A DNA stretch of 36,656 bases, from contig ONAR01000045.1 in NCBI GenBank assembly GCA_900315835.1, forward strand, positions 1 to 36,656, read 5' to 3'. The position numbers were made by a program, and so were the translations under genes. Source of the stretch: an uncultured Prevotella sp. Its GTDB lineage: Bacteria > Bacteroidota > Bacteroidia > Bacteroidales > Bacteroidaceae. Below are positions 24,415 through 32,328 of the stretch, in pieces. The notes under the pieces are model-generated. The model saw nothing but the letters and a program-made list of their open reading frames with translations, did no database searches and was not told the DNA's origin. Numbering within the stretch: the first letter of the stretch is position 1; each line of letters begins with the position of its first letter.

Positions 24415-24792
24415 TCAAAGCCGTAGCACACGCAGCTGGTGCAGGTACGCCCTTGGTGGGGCATTCCATAGCACGGTGTACGCCGATGGCGCATGGGTGG
24501 GGATAAACGATGGGATGAAGGAGAGGAGACCGGCCATCGGCGTCACGGCGGCATAAGGCTGGGTGAAGTCGAAGACGTGGGTGGGCGCGATGGTGCTGGG
24601 TGCGAGCTTCATGGTCTTCACCACCATGCAGCCTTTCATGCCGTTGTGGTGGTGACAGCCCTGCGCCTCAGCAATTTGGGCCAGCTCGGTGCGACCGGAG
24701 TGCAGGCATACCTCCATGCTCAGTCCGGCACTCATCACGATAATCAGCAATGAGAGCACCATCATGGGGAATATGCGCATCAGTCTCTTCAT
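24415..24792 (-). CDS. Small exported or membrane-anchored Cys/His protein, possibly HYC_CC_PP-like
   Basis: 125-aa protein with an N-terminal hydrophobic segment (residues 8-23). Potential metal ligands follow: Cys29-Leu-His31, then Cys46-His-His-His49 and Cys55, plus several Met. It ends APPRAYLHQLRVLRL, resembling the PP-containing tail of the Bacteroidetes HYC_CC_PP proteins found beside TonB receptors and HMA proteins; this family match is tentative. It is the first gene of the putative metal operon, 72 bp before the receptor gene. A TACCTTTG promoter element ends 6 bp before the ATG, so the mRNA would be leaderless or start at Met5. Confidence 0.7.
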   Translation of the reverse strand: MKRLMRIFPMMVLSLLIIVMSAGLSMEVCLHSGRTELAQIAEAQGCHHHNGMKGCMVVKTMKLAPSTIAPTHVFDFTQPYAAVTPMAGLLSFIPSFIPTHAPSAYTVLWNAPPRAYLHQLRVLRL

Positions 24793-24797
24793 GGGCG

Positions 24798-24805
24798 CAA
24801 AGGTA
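24798..24805 (-). promoter_or_regulatory. -7 element of the putative metal operon
   Basis: Minus strand TACCTTTG (TANNTTTG), 5 bp before ATG 24792. There is no clear TTTG at the usual distance upstream. The very close position suggests a leaderless transcript or an internal start. Confidence 0.55.
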
Positions 24806-24876
24806 CGAAAATAGTTTGTAATGAGTATATAAGTTTTTGAGTTTATGAGTTTTTAAGGGTTTGCGATAGTTATAGA

Positions 24877-24895
24877 GACGCTGCACAGCAGCGTC
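24877..24895. repeat. GACGCTGC hairpin
   Basis: Perfect 8-bp inverted repeat GACGCTGC/GCAGCGTC with a 3-nt loop. It is extended imperfectly by TAGA/CTA on the outside. No T-run follows on either strand. Confidence 0.7.
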
Positions 24896-24945
24896 CTACA
24901 GAACCATAGGAAACGAGGGGAGCTGTAGCCAAGGAACACATTGAG

Positions 24946-25082
24946 GGTGTATCAAAATTGAAGAAGTCCGGGAGTTCAGAAGTTCAGTCAAATGCATAAG
25001 TGCCTGATAATAAGGTATGATTATTGTAATGACGGGACTTCCGGACTTCCGGACTTCTGGACTTCTCTAATTCTGATACACC
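24946..25082. repeat. MITE-like inverted-repeat element, about 137 bp
   Basis: The ends are inverted copies: GGTGTATCAAAATT at the left and, on the other strand from the right, GGTGTATCAGAATT, each followed by AGAAGTCC within 3-4 bp. The match continues imperfectly through AAGTTCAG/AAGTCC-type repeats for about 40 bp per arm. The core (about 24988-25035) is AT-rich and codes for nothing visible. No transposase is nearby, so it is a non-autonomous element or a structural repeat. Confidence 0.65.
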
Positions 25083-25125
25083 ACCCAGGGGTGAGGCTTC
25101 AGGGGTGAGGCCGTGAGGCTACCTT

Positions 25126-25518
25126 ATTCAAGTTTCTCAAGTAGTTTTCCAACCGCGGAGCGGTTGCGGTGAATAGCCCGGGGATGAGCGAAGCGATTCC
25201 CCGGGGTTAGGGTTCACCGGTGGAATTATTCATTTTACCCCGTAGGGGTTGCGGCAAGACATAGCAGCGGGATAGATAATTTGGTAGAACAAAGGTTCTT
25301 GGACGATGAATGCCGTATTTCAGCAATCGTTTCGCCGGAACCCCTACGGGGTAATATGAATAAGCTCACCGATAAACCTCTCTTCCCGGGGTTTCGCTGA
25401 TGCTCAACCCCGGGCTATCTTCCGCAACCGCTCCGCGGTTGGTATTCCTTCGCTCGCAACGATATTACGGATGAATGATTCTATCTATCAAAAACTTATA
25501 GGCTTGAGAAACTTGAAT
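25126..25518. repeat. Nested palindromic element, about 393 bp
   Basis: Outer perfect 16-bp inverted repeat ATTCAAGTTTCTCAAG (25126-25141 / 25503-25518). Each arm then carries the same three small palindromes in mirror order. A has core CAACCGCGGAGCGGTTG (arms 25149-25169 / 25422-25442, identical over 21 bp). B is an AGCCCGGGG...CCCCGGG unit (25173-25207 / 25385-25418). C has core ACCCCGTAGGGGT within a 30-bp match (25225-25254 / 25334-25363, about 28 of 30). A roughly 79-bp non-palindromic centre remains (25255-25333). Confidence 0.9.
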
Positions 25519-25521
25519 ACC

Positions 25522-25977
25522 TTATTTATTATTCACCTTTTTCTCCAGCTCCTCGGTGACGGTGGCATAGAGACGCTCCATGACGACGGGCTTGGTGAGG
25601 AACTGGTTGGCACCCATGGAGAGGCCCTCGGAGATGTCGTCGTCGAAGTTCATGCCCGAGAGGATGATGATGGGGAACTCGTCCTTGTTCATCGCGTGGA
25701 TGTGGAAGTCGGCGTTGTCGCAGCCCTTCCTTACGCTCTTGATGACCTGAAAGCCATCGATGTCGGGCATCATCAGGTCAACGATGGCCAGGTCGAACTG
25801 GTCGGGCGTATCCTGACGGTCCTGAATCATCTGCAACGCAAAGCGGCCGTTGCTCGCCTTGGCAATCTGAAACTCAAACGGTTGGAGCATCTTCTCCAAC
25901 AGCAAGAGGTTCAAGGGAATGTCGTCTACCAACAGCAATTTAAACTGGTTACTGTCAACACCTGCTATCTGTTTCAT
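25522..25977 (-). CDS. Stand-alone response-regulator receiver protein
   Basis: 151-aa single receiver domain (CheY-like) without an output domain. The acidic pair is Asp18-Asp19 (LLVDDIP), the phospho-acceptor Asp67 (AIVDLMMPDIDG), the conserved Ser107 (ILSGM) and Lys129 (LTKPV), so all phosphorylation residues are present. It is the last gene of the same-strand series that starts with two histidine kinases, but 124 bp separate it from the DUF1573 gene and this gap contains a palindrome and repeats. A target partner must receive the signal by protein contact. The likely phospho-donor is the PAS kinase at the other end of the cluster; this is inference. The stop codon abuts the nested palindrome. 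Confidence 0.92.
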   Translation of the reverse strand: MKQIAGVDSNQFKLLLVDDIPLNLLLLEKMLQPFEFQIAKASNGRFALQMIQDRQDTPDQFDLAIVDLMMPDIDGFQVIKSVRKGCDNADFHIHAMNKDEFPIIILSGMNFDDDISEGLSMGANQFLTKPVVMERLYATVTEELEKKVNNK

Positions 25978-26013
25978 AATCGGTTATTTATTCGTAATAT
26001 GTGATGCGTGGCG

Positions 26014-26037
26014 GTGGCCGGCACGAGGCGCGGCCAC
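26014..26037. repeat. Dispersed GTGGCCGG palindrome, copy 2
   Basis: Hairpin GTGGCC...GGCCAC with loop region GGCACGAGGCGC. It is nearly the same sequence as copy 1 at 347-369 and shares flanking bases. It sits between the DUF1573 gene and the receiver gene and might modulate read-through. Confidence 0.6.
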
Positions 26038-26048
26038 TACTTTGGCTT

Positions 26049-26105
26049 ATTAACTCATTAACTCTTAACTCAAGAACTCACCAGCTCATCAGCTCATGAA
26101 CTCAA
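26049..26105. repeat. 8-bp AACTCATN-type array
   Basis: Seven motifs of 7-10 bp in tandem (TTAACTCA, TTAACTC, TTAACTCAAG, AACTCACC, AGCTCATC, AGCTCATG, AACTCAAT). They run up to and over the stop codon of the DUF1573 gene and are similar to 13281-13335. Confidence 0.7.
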
Positions 26106-26722
26106 TCCGTTCCATTGGTCACCGGCTCGGTGGTGTATTCGCGGCCCACATCTATGCCGCCGATGTCTTTACCCGAGGCCTTCGCCTTATCGACGCTCTC
26201 CTGGTAATATTCCTCGTAGTCGAGTATGCCGGACGACGGTCGGACGACGTGGGTGTCGAAGATGATCTGCGCCTCGCCTTTGGGTTCGATGTTGCCGAAG
26301 ATACGGATGATGTGGCGGGCCAGTCCGATGTTTTTGTCGGAGTGGAAGATGAACTTCAGTCGCGCCGTTTTGCCGGGCGGTATCATATCGACGTTGTCTT
26401 TGTCCACCTCAATGGTCGGCACTGCGGGCTGGATGTCGGTGATGACGAGCATGCTGTTGCCGATGTTCCTCACCTCATACACCATCGCGAGGTCGTCGCC
26501 GAGGACGGTGGCGGGGTAGTGGCGGATGGAGTCCACGATCTGGATGGCCGTGGGTCTGACCGTCTTGCGGCACGACGTGAGCGTCGACGCACCCACCATC
26601 AGCACTGCGAAGGGCACGACAGCCACGGCAAGCCGCGAGGTCAGCCGCGAGGCCGACTGCATCGCATGCCGCGACACCAGTCGCGCAATGAACCGGGAGA
26701 TGAACGTTGACTTTATTTCCAT
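26102..26722 (-). CDS. DUF1573 lipoprotein
   Basis: 206-aa protein. A lipobox LTSC ends a hydrophobic stretch (AVAVVPFAVLMVGAS), so it is probably a lipoprotein. The mature part holds a DUF1573 immunoglobulin-like beta domain (VYEVRNIGNSMLVITDIQPAVPT..., IPPGKTARLKFIFHSDKNIG). Members are common in Bacteroidales and of unknown function. The frame starts at ATG 26722, overlapping the DUF4838 stop by 10 bp, but that gives 50 residues before the lipid-modified Cys; ATG 26662 (30 residues) would be a more normal signal peptide. It belongs to the exopolysaccharide operon by strand and overlap. Confidence 0.82.
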   Translation of the reverse strand: MEIKSTFISRFIARLVSRHAMQSASRLTSRLAVAVVPFAVLMVGASTLTSCRKTVRPTAIQIVDSIRHYPATVLGDDLAMVYEVRNIGNSMLVITDIQPAVPTIEVDKDNVDMIPPGKTARLKFIFHSDKNIGLARHIIRIFGNIEPKGEAQIIFDTHVVRPSSGILDYEEYYQESVDKAKASGKDIGGIDVGREYTTEPVTNGTD

Positions 26723-28017
26723 TGCTTCAGATAATTGTCGATGGAATGGCCCGACTCGTCGCGGTTGACCATCCCCTTAATCTCGCTATGCCCCTTGAGC
26801 ACGATGCGCATCTCGGTCGCCATGTCGGCATCCTTGGGCAGTAGGCCGCAACGGCAGAGCTCGAGCTGGGTGTAGGCCAGGGCCGTGAGCAGGGCGTTGA
26901 GGCGATGGCGCTCGTCGCCCATGGTCTGCTTGCTGGCCGCGTCGAGCCGTTTGCGGAACTTGGCGAAGGCGTCGGCGTCGAGGTAAGCTGCGCACATCTC
27001 CTTCATCGAGCCGTAGAGCGGCAGCACGCAGTTCGTCTTGCGGGTGCGCTTCTCCAGCGACCAGTAGTAGTCGGTGAGGATGTCGGCGGTGATGGGGTAG
27101 TATTGCTGGAAGTAGTCGGCCATGGCGTCGTGGACGTCGAGGTCGGGGTTGTCCATGAGTTGCGCCAGTACGTTGGTCTGCATGTCGTCGAAGGCCGAGT
27201 AGTCGTCGCCGCTGCCATTGAAGAACACGCCGAGCACGCCGAGCTTGGCGTAGAGCTTCAGGCGCGACTGCATGGCAAGCAGACAGGGGAAGGGCGACAG
27301 GTAGTCGTCGAAGTTGCGCTCATAGTCCCAGACATAGATGCGGCTGCACCGCTGCTGCCAGGCCTTGACCAATGCCAGGAACTCGGTGTAACCCTTGCTG
27401 TGGGTGAAGTCGACCTGCACGGGCAGGGGGAAGCTTGAGATGAACACGCCCACGTTGGCGGGCAGCGCCGTGGCGGGCGCCTGCTTCGTGGAGTGGTAGG
27501 CCGAGGTGAAGAACTGGTGGCGCGGGAACTCCTTGGCCAGGCGGGTGATGAACCGGGTGACGGCCGGCGTGGCGTTGCCCGGCGTGTTGCCTAAGGCGCG
27601 GCAGCGCGGGCAGGTGCAGGCGAGCTTGTTGTCCATCGGCATGATGGAGATGCGCTCGCTGTAGTTGTCGGTGCCATAGCCGTATTGGCCGATGATGTAT
27701 TCGCGCACGACCTTGTAGAGCGCGGCGCTGGAGAAGCAGAGCTGGTCGTGGGTGCGGTGGCCGTCGACGGTGGCGTACATGTCGTCGGTGAGCTGGTCGT
27801 GGATGACCTTGACGAGGTTATGGCCCCACAGTCCCCAGTCGTAGTCGGGGTGGTTGGTGTGCATGGTCTGCTGCACATCCTTGGTGTTGGAGGGTGTGTA
27901 TAGCCCATGGTATTCGGAGAGCGGCTCGCCCGTTACGGGCTTGGCCGTACCCGAGCAGCCGCCTACCACCAGTGCGGCGGCGATGGCTGTCAGTGCTTTA
28001 GAAATGTATCGTAACAT
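26713..28017 (-). CDS. DUF4838 lipoprotein, candidate glycan-active subunit
   Basis: 434-aa protein with a type II signal peptide: lipobox VGGC with Cys21. The body matches DUF4838 (TIM-barrel type, often linked to glycoside hydrolases), including the cysteine motif ACTCPRCRALGN, VWDYERNFDDYLSPFP and the FNGSGDDYSAFDDMQT stretch. In Pga-like export systems a periplasmic lipoprotein with a glycoside-hydrolase fold trims or guides the polymer; this protein occupies the same place next to the TPR/barrel and synthase genes. Activity is not demonstrated. The gene start overlaps the end of the TPR/barrel gene by 20 bp, which suggests translational coupling. ATG 28023 is an alternative start. Confidence 0.82.
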   Translation of the reverse strand: MLRYISKALTAIAAALVVGGCSGTAKPVTGEPLSEYHGLYTPSNTKDVQQTMHTNHPDYDWGLWGHNLVKVIHDQLTDDMYATVDGHRTHDQLCFSSAALYKVVREYIIGQYGYGTDNYSERISIMPMDNKLACTCPRCRALGNTPGNATPAVTRFITRLAKEFPRHQFFTSAYHSTKQAPATALPANVGVFISSFPLPVQVDFTHSKGYTEFLALVKAWQQRCSRIYVWDYERNFDDYLSPFPCLLAMQSRLKLYAKLGVLGVFFNGSGDDYSAFDDMQTNVLAQLMDNPDLDVHDAMADYFQQYYPITADILTDYYWSLEKRTRKTNCVLPLYGSMKEMCAAYLDADAFAKFRKRLDAASKQTMGDERHRLNALLTALAYTQLELCRCGLLPKDADMATEMRIVLKGHSEIKGMVNRDESGHSIDNYLKQWK

Positions 28018-30853
28018 GGGCATCAAGATATAGATAGTTTCTGTTGCGGGTATTGTTCGACGCAGCGTCGGACACCGACATGTTGTACCACGTGCCTGAG
28101 AGGCTGAGGTCAATCATCGCGTTGATGACGATGAGTCCGCCGGCGCCGAGCATCGTATTGAGCTGGTCGAAGCGCGTGGGGATGGCGCGGTCGATGAGCG
28201 ACAGCTCAGGGGCGTTACCCACGCTGCCGGCTAAGAAGAAATACGACCGGTTGGTCTGCGAGGGATAGCAGCGGGCCGTCAGTCCGCCGTTGACGAAGAC
28301 GCGGGAGTTGAGCGAGCTGGTGATGTTGCCCGCCATGAGGAATGCGTGGGCGTTGGCACCGAGGACAAACGGGTCGAGGTCCTTCGTGGCACCGGCGCCG
28401 GCCTCGAAGAGCGAGTTCTTGTCGTCGTCATCAATCAGACGGTAAGACAAGTTGCCCGTACCGGTCCAGCCGTTGTCGAAGGCGTAGGTAGCGCCGACGC
28501 CGACCTTTACGCGCGGCATGAATTTTGTGGCCACGCTGGCGTTGACGGTGGTGGAGAGGCGCTCATCCCACTCGTGCAGCCATTCTCCGCTCACCTGTAT
28601 GCCGCTGCCGCCCTCGATGTCGGTCGAGTCGGTGGCATGGTCCACACCGTCTCTGCCGACGTAGGTCAGTCCGGCGGTGTAGGTGTTGTGCTCGACGATG
28701 CGCGAATAGGAGACCGAGGCCTGCGAGGTGATGTTGTCCTCGTCGGAGGGTCGGGCCTGCTGGTAGCCGGCGGTGACCTCGTTGCGCCGCAGGTGGCGCT
28801 GGAGCAGCTCCATGTGCTGGCGGTATTCATCCAGCTCGCCATAGCCGGGGCGGTAAAGGCGGTAGGCGGCGATGGCCTTATCCCAGTCCTTCAGCTTCTC
28901 GTATACCGTCGCCTTGTCGAGGATGAGCGACTGGTTGCCGGGGTCAGTGTCGAGGCCGCGGTTGATGAGATCGAGCGCGGTGGAATAGTCGCCGGTCTTG
29001 ATGTTGCGGCGGGCCAATACCTCGCAGCACTCGGCGTAGGCCTTGACGACCGACGTGTCGCCGACGTAGTCGCCGATGAGGTTGTCGAGCATGACGTAGG
29101 CCTTGTCGTAGTTGCCCATGGCGGCGGTGAGCTGCGCGTCCTTGATGCGGAAGTAGGGGTTGTTGGGGTAGAGCGTCTTGCCGCGCTCGACGAGCGAGCG
29201 TGCCTCGTCGTTGTGATGGAGCGTCAGCTCGGTGGTGATGGCCATGCCGAGGATGTCGGCCGAGGGATAGCCCTTGTCGAGCACCTTCTGCAGCTCTTCC
29301 TCGGCCCTGCGCGTCTGCCCCTGGGCCGTGAGCTGCTTGATGTAGGGCATCATCACCTCCTCATAGAGTCCGGCGCGCGTGCGGTGGTCGGTGGTGACCT
29401 TGTTGAGCAAAGCGAGCGCCTTCTGGCGGTGTCCGCCCCTGACGTAGCAGGTGAAGAGACGGTGCATGACGGCGTCGTGGGTGTCGCTCTCGAGCTTGTA
29501 GGCGACGAGCTTCTCGAGCAGTGTGGCAGCCTCATCCCACTGCTGCAGGTCCATCATGCGCCGCACCTCCTCGAGCTGCAGGGCGCAGAGCTCCTCGTTG
29601 GCGTCGACGTTGTCGGGCCAGCGGGCGTGGATCTTCTCCAGCATGGCCGTGGCGGCGCGGGTGTTGCCCAAGCGGCGCTCGACGGTGTATTCGCGGTAGA
29701 GCAGGTTCTGCGTGTCACCGCGGCGGCGCCGGGCCTCGCGGATATACATCAGGGCGTCGTCGAGGTAGCCTCGCGACATCGAGGTGTTGAGCAGATAGGT
29801 GAGAGCCTCGTCGGAATGCTCCTTCTCATAGAGCCGTCCGTAGGCCGTATAGGGGTCGTTGCTGGCGGCGTTGCGCGCCCGTTCGCGCTCGAGCTCATTG
29901 TTCAGGGCGGTGAGGCGGCTGCTGTTCTTGAGGCCGGGGATGGAGCGCTTGGCCGACTGGATATAAGCCAAGGCCTCGCTGTAGCGCGTCATCTCGCCGA
30001 GGATAGACGCCTTCTTCTCGACGAAGGGGTAGGGGTTGGCCACCACGGTGGCAGCATGACCGGCCACGTCGATGGCGTCCTCAGTGCGGCCGGTGCGGTA
30101 GAGCAGGTTGCACAGCGCCATCTGAAACTCGGCGTTGTTGGGCTGGATGCTCACCAACTGGCGGAGCATGGTCTCCTGTCCGGTGAGGTTGCCGTGCTTG
30201 CGGTAGTTGCGGTAGCGCGTCTCGTAGTCACCGGCCATCTCGCGCTTCACCTCGGCGCGATCGGGGTAGATCTCCTCGAGGCGCCTGAGCAGGCGTTCGG
30301 CCTCCACCTCGTTGCCCTGCTGACGGAAGAGGCTTATCTTCTTGCGCCACAGGTCGTAGTCGTAGGGCGACAGTTCGAGCAGTTCGTTGCAGTAGACGAT
30401 GGCCGAGCTGTAGTGCTTGGTCTGCTCCTCGACTTTCAACAGCAGCTGCAGCGTCTGCGGGTCGCGGTCATCCTCACGCAGCGAGCGGATGAGGTAGTAG
30501 CGGGCGCGGTCGTACTGATTGTAGTGCAGCCAGTAGTAGCCCAGGAGCATGTTGAGGACGGGGTTGGACTCGTATTTGCCGAGGCCTTCGTCGAGCACCT
30601 TCTTGCCGTCTTTCCATTGGCCTTGGTGGAAGAGGCGGCGCACCAGGTCCTCGTAGTCCTTCTGGGTGATGTTCTCAGCGGGGGAGGCGACGGGGACAGT
30701 GGCCGACACAGCCGTGGAAGCAACTGCGGGGCTGCTGCCTACAGCACCCGACGGCCGGGAGGCCAGGGCGGGGAGCGGCGCAAGTGCCAACCCGATGACG
30801 AACAGTGCGCTGTGGCCGATGGCCGGTACGATATGGATGATAGCCTTTCTCAT
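27998..30853 (-). CDS. TPR protein with C-terminal outer-membrane beta-barrel, polysaccharide export type
   Basis: 951-aa protein: signal peptide (residues 1-31, ...LPALA), a short Ala/Val/Ser-rich linker, many TPR-like helical repeats from about residue 60 to 660, then a beta-strand-rich domain of about 250 residues beginning NITSQASVSYSRIVEHNTY and ending with aromatic YLYLDAHVTIHF, as expected for a YaiO-type outer-membrane barrel. The order TPR plus barrel is that of PgaA and BcsC, which export PNAG and cellulose. It lies directly downstream of the membrane synthase gene, whose stop is at 30862. The frame is open from TTG 30865, but the first ATGs are at 30859 and 30853; I use the latter. 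Confidence 0.87.
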   Translation of the reverse strand: MRKAIIHIVPAIGHSALFVIGLALAPLPALASRPSGAVGSSPAVASTAVSATVPVASPAENITQKDYEDLVRRLFHQGQWKDGKKVLDEGLGKYESNPVLNMLLGYYWLHYNQYDRARYYLIRSLREDDRDPQTLQLLLKVEEQTKHYSSAIVYCNELLELSPYDYDLWRKKISLFRQQGNEVEAERLLRRLEEIYPDRAEVKREMAGDYETRYRNYRKHGNLTGQETMLRQLVSIQPNNAEFQMALCNLLYRTGRTEDAIDVAGHAATVVANPYPFVEKKASILGEMTRYSEALAYIQSAKRSIPGLKNSSRLTALNNELERERARNAASNDPYTAYGRLYEKEHSDEALTYLLNTSMSRGYLDDALMYIREARRRRGDTQNLLYREYTVERRLGNTRAATAMLEKIHARWPDNVDANEELCALQLEEVRRMMDLQQWDEAATLLEKLVAYKLESDTHDAVMHRLFTCYVRGGHRQKALALLNKVTTDHRTRAGLYEEVMMPYIKQLTAQGQTRRAEEELQKVLDKGYPSADILGMAITTELTLHHNDEARSLVERGKTLYPNNPYFRIKDAQLTAAMGNYDKAYVMLDNLIGDYVGDTSVVKAYAECCEVLARRNIKTGDYSTALDLINRGLDTDPGNQSLILDKATVYEKLKDWDKAIAAYRLYRPGYGELDEYRQHMELLQRHLRRNEVTAGYQQARPSDEDNITSQASVSYSRIVEHNTYTAGLTYVGRDGVDHATDSTDIEGGSGIQVSGEWLHEWDERLSTTVNASVATKFMPRVKVGVGATYAFDNGWTGTGNLSYRLIDDDDKNSLFEAGAGATKDLDPFVLGANAHAFLMAGNITSSLNSRVFVNGGLTARCYPSQTNRSYFFLAGSVGNAPELSLIDRAIPTRFDQLNTMLGAGGLIVINAMIDLSLSGTWYNMSVSDAASNNTRNRNYLYLDAHVTIHF

Positions 30854-30861
30854 AATCATTA

Positions 30862-32322
30862 TCAATTAATGCCTCCTTCCTGTGCAGCCGCACCTTGCGG
30901 CTTGGCGTCCTCCGCATGCTTCACGCCACGGCGTTCCATTGCCTTCCATACGGCCTTACGACCGGTGATGAAGTTGTAGTAGCCGATGAGGGAGCTCACG
31001 ACGATGATGGGGTGATAGATGAACGGCTCAAACAGCGAGGCCGTCAGCAGCTTCAGGTAGCTCACGGTGCGGGTGTAGGACTTGCCGAGGATGAAGTCGT
31101 AGAACACGACGAACGTGGAGAGCATGAAGCTGAAGGTATAGATGGCGAAGAACGTAACGAAGAACGTGTGCCAGTTGATGCCGCCGGTGAAGGCGAGGTA
31201 GACCATGAACACGAGACCGCCCGCCTCGATGACCGGGGCGAGGAACTCGAAGACGAAGGTGTAGGGCAGGGTGATGAGGCCGAGCCGCTTGTATTTCCGG
31301 TTAAAGAGGAGCCGGCGGTGCTCCCACATGAGCTGGATGAGTCCACGGCCCCAGCGGATGCGCTGTCGGAAGAGCATGCGCAGCGTGGACGGACCCTCAG
31401 TCCAACAGCAGTTGTGGGGAATCTGCACCACGCGGTAGGGGCGGTGGAAGTCGCAGCAGTAGGCCACCATGCGGGTAATCATATCCATATCCTCGGCAAA
31501 CGAGGTGCTGCTGTAGCCGCCGGCGTTGATGACGACTTCGGTGGAGAACAGACCGTAGCCGCCCGACACGTTGTTCATGGCGTTGATCTTGCTCCATCCC
31601 ATCTTACCCACGAGGAACGAGCGCTTGTACTCCAGGTCCTGGAACAGCGGCAGCGGACGGCTCGACGGCCGCACCTTGACCAGTTCACCGTCCTTGATAG
31701 TGGAGCCGTTACTCATCGACATCGTACCCGACACGGCGATGATGGTGCCGTCGCTGACCACGGGGAACACGCAGTGGTACAGGGCATCGCGCGAGAGGAT
31801 ACAGTCAACGTCGGTATTGATGAAATAAGGATTGGTAATGACGTTGAGGCCGGCGTTGACGGCGTCGGCCTTGGTGCCGCCGTTCACCTTGTCGACGACC
31901 ACGAGGCGGGCGTATTTGTTGTTGGCCGAACGGAAAAGACGGCGGAAGGGGGCGCAGTGCACCTTCTCGACATATTCAAACGGCACCTCTACCAAATCGA
32001 AGGTGTTGATGAGCAGTTCGAGCGTGCGGTCCTTGCTGCCGTCGTTGACGATGCACACCTCAAAGTTGGGATAGTCCATGCGGAGCAGCGACTGGACGTT
32101 GTCGATGATGGTGCGCTCCTCGTTGTAGGCGGGGGCGACGATGGAGATGCCGGGTACATAGGGGGAGCTCTGCATCATGTGGCGGATGTAGTCGGCGGAC
32201 CACTGCTTATAGCGCGAGCTGTACTGATACGAGAATATCAGCAGCATCACGTAAGACGCCATCAGCAACATCGAGTAGAGGAAGACGATTGAGCCGAAGA
32301 AGATTAATATTGATTCCCACAT
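30862..32322 (-). CDS. Processive GT2 membrane polysaccharide synthase
   Basis: 486-aa protein. An N-terminal membrane segment (about residues 5-32) is followed by a cytosolic GT2 domain with the full catalytic set: Asp94 (IVNDGS), Lys151-Ala-Asp, the metal pair Asp171/Asp173 (NTDVD), general-base region Glu277-Asp278 (AEDMD) and QRIRW (Gln320, Arg323, Trp324), the QxxRW mark of processive synthases such as PgaC, cellulose and hyaluronan synthases. Three to four membrane segments follow to about residue 465. No PilZ or other c-di-GMP domain is seen. It probably polymerises a beta-linked sugar and pushes it through the membrane. It lies 6 bp from the HEAT-like gene and next to the export barrel gene. 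Confidence 0.9.
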   Translation of the reverse strand: MWESILIFFGSIVFLYSMLLMASYVMLLIFSYQYSSRYKQWSADYIRHMMQSSPYVPGISIVAPAYNEERTIIDNVQSLLRMDYPNFEVCIVNDGSKDRTLELLINTFDLVEVPFEYVEKVHCAPFRRLFRSANNKYARLVVVDKVNGGTKADAVNAGLNVITNPYFINTDVDCILSRDALYHCVFPVVSDGTIIAVSGTMSMSNGSTIKDGELVKVRPSSRPLPLFQDLEYKRSFLVGKMGWSKINAMNNVSGGYGLFSTEVVINAGGYSSTSFAEDMDMITRMVAYCCDFHRPYRVVQIPHNCCWTEGPSTLRMLFRQRIRWGRGLIQLMWEHRRLLFNRKYKRLGLITLPYTFVFEFLAPVIEAGGLVFMVYLAFTGGINWHTFFVTFFAIYTFSFMLSTFVVFYDFILGKSYTRTVSYLKLLTASLFEPFIYHPIIVVSSLIGYYNFITGRKAVWKAMERRGVKHAEDAKPQGAAAQEGGIN

Positions 32323-32328
32323 AGTGTA

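Larger units (their letters stand above)
24793..25521. other. Gene-free island of palindromic elements
   Basis: This 730-bp stretch between the metal operon promoter and the receiver-gene stop holds no plausible gene. It contains a perfect 8-bp hairpin (24877-24895), a mobile-element-like inverted repeat (24946-25082) and a large nested palindrome (25126-25518). An AGTTTTTGAGTTTATGAG repeat lies at 24826-24858. GC content is lower than in the genes around it. Confidence 0.8.

Noticed and set aside
24946-25518. Insertion sequence
   Set aside because: Inverted repeats are present, but there is no open frame for a transposase in or between the elements; they are described as non-autonomous repeats.
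28346-30979. 877-codon open frame on the plus strand
   Set aside because: It lies exactly opposite the TPR/barrel gene, has a Val/Gly/Ala/Asp-rich composition without domains, and is explained by the GC-rich third positions of the real gene.
30895-32292. 465-codon open frame on the plus strand
   Set aside because: Antisense shadow of the processive GT2 synthase, which carries the complete D, D, ED, QxxRW motif set.
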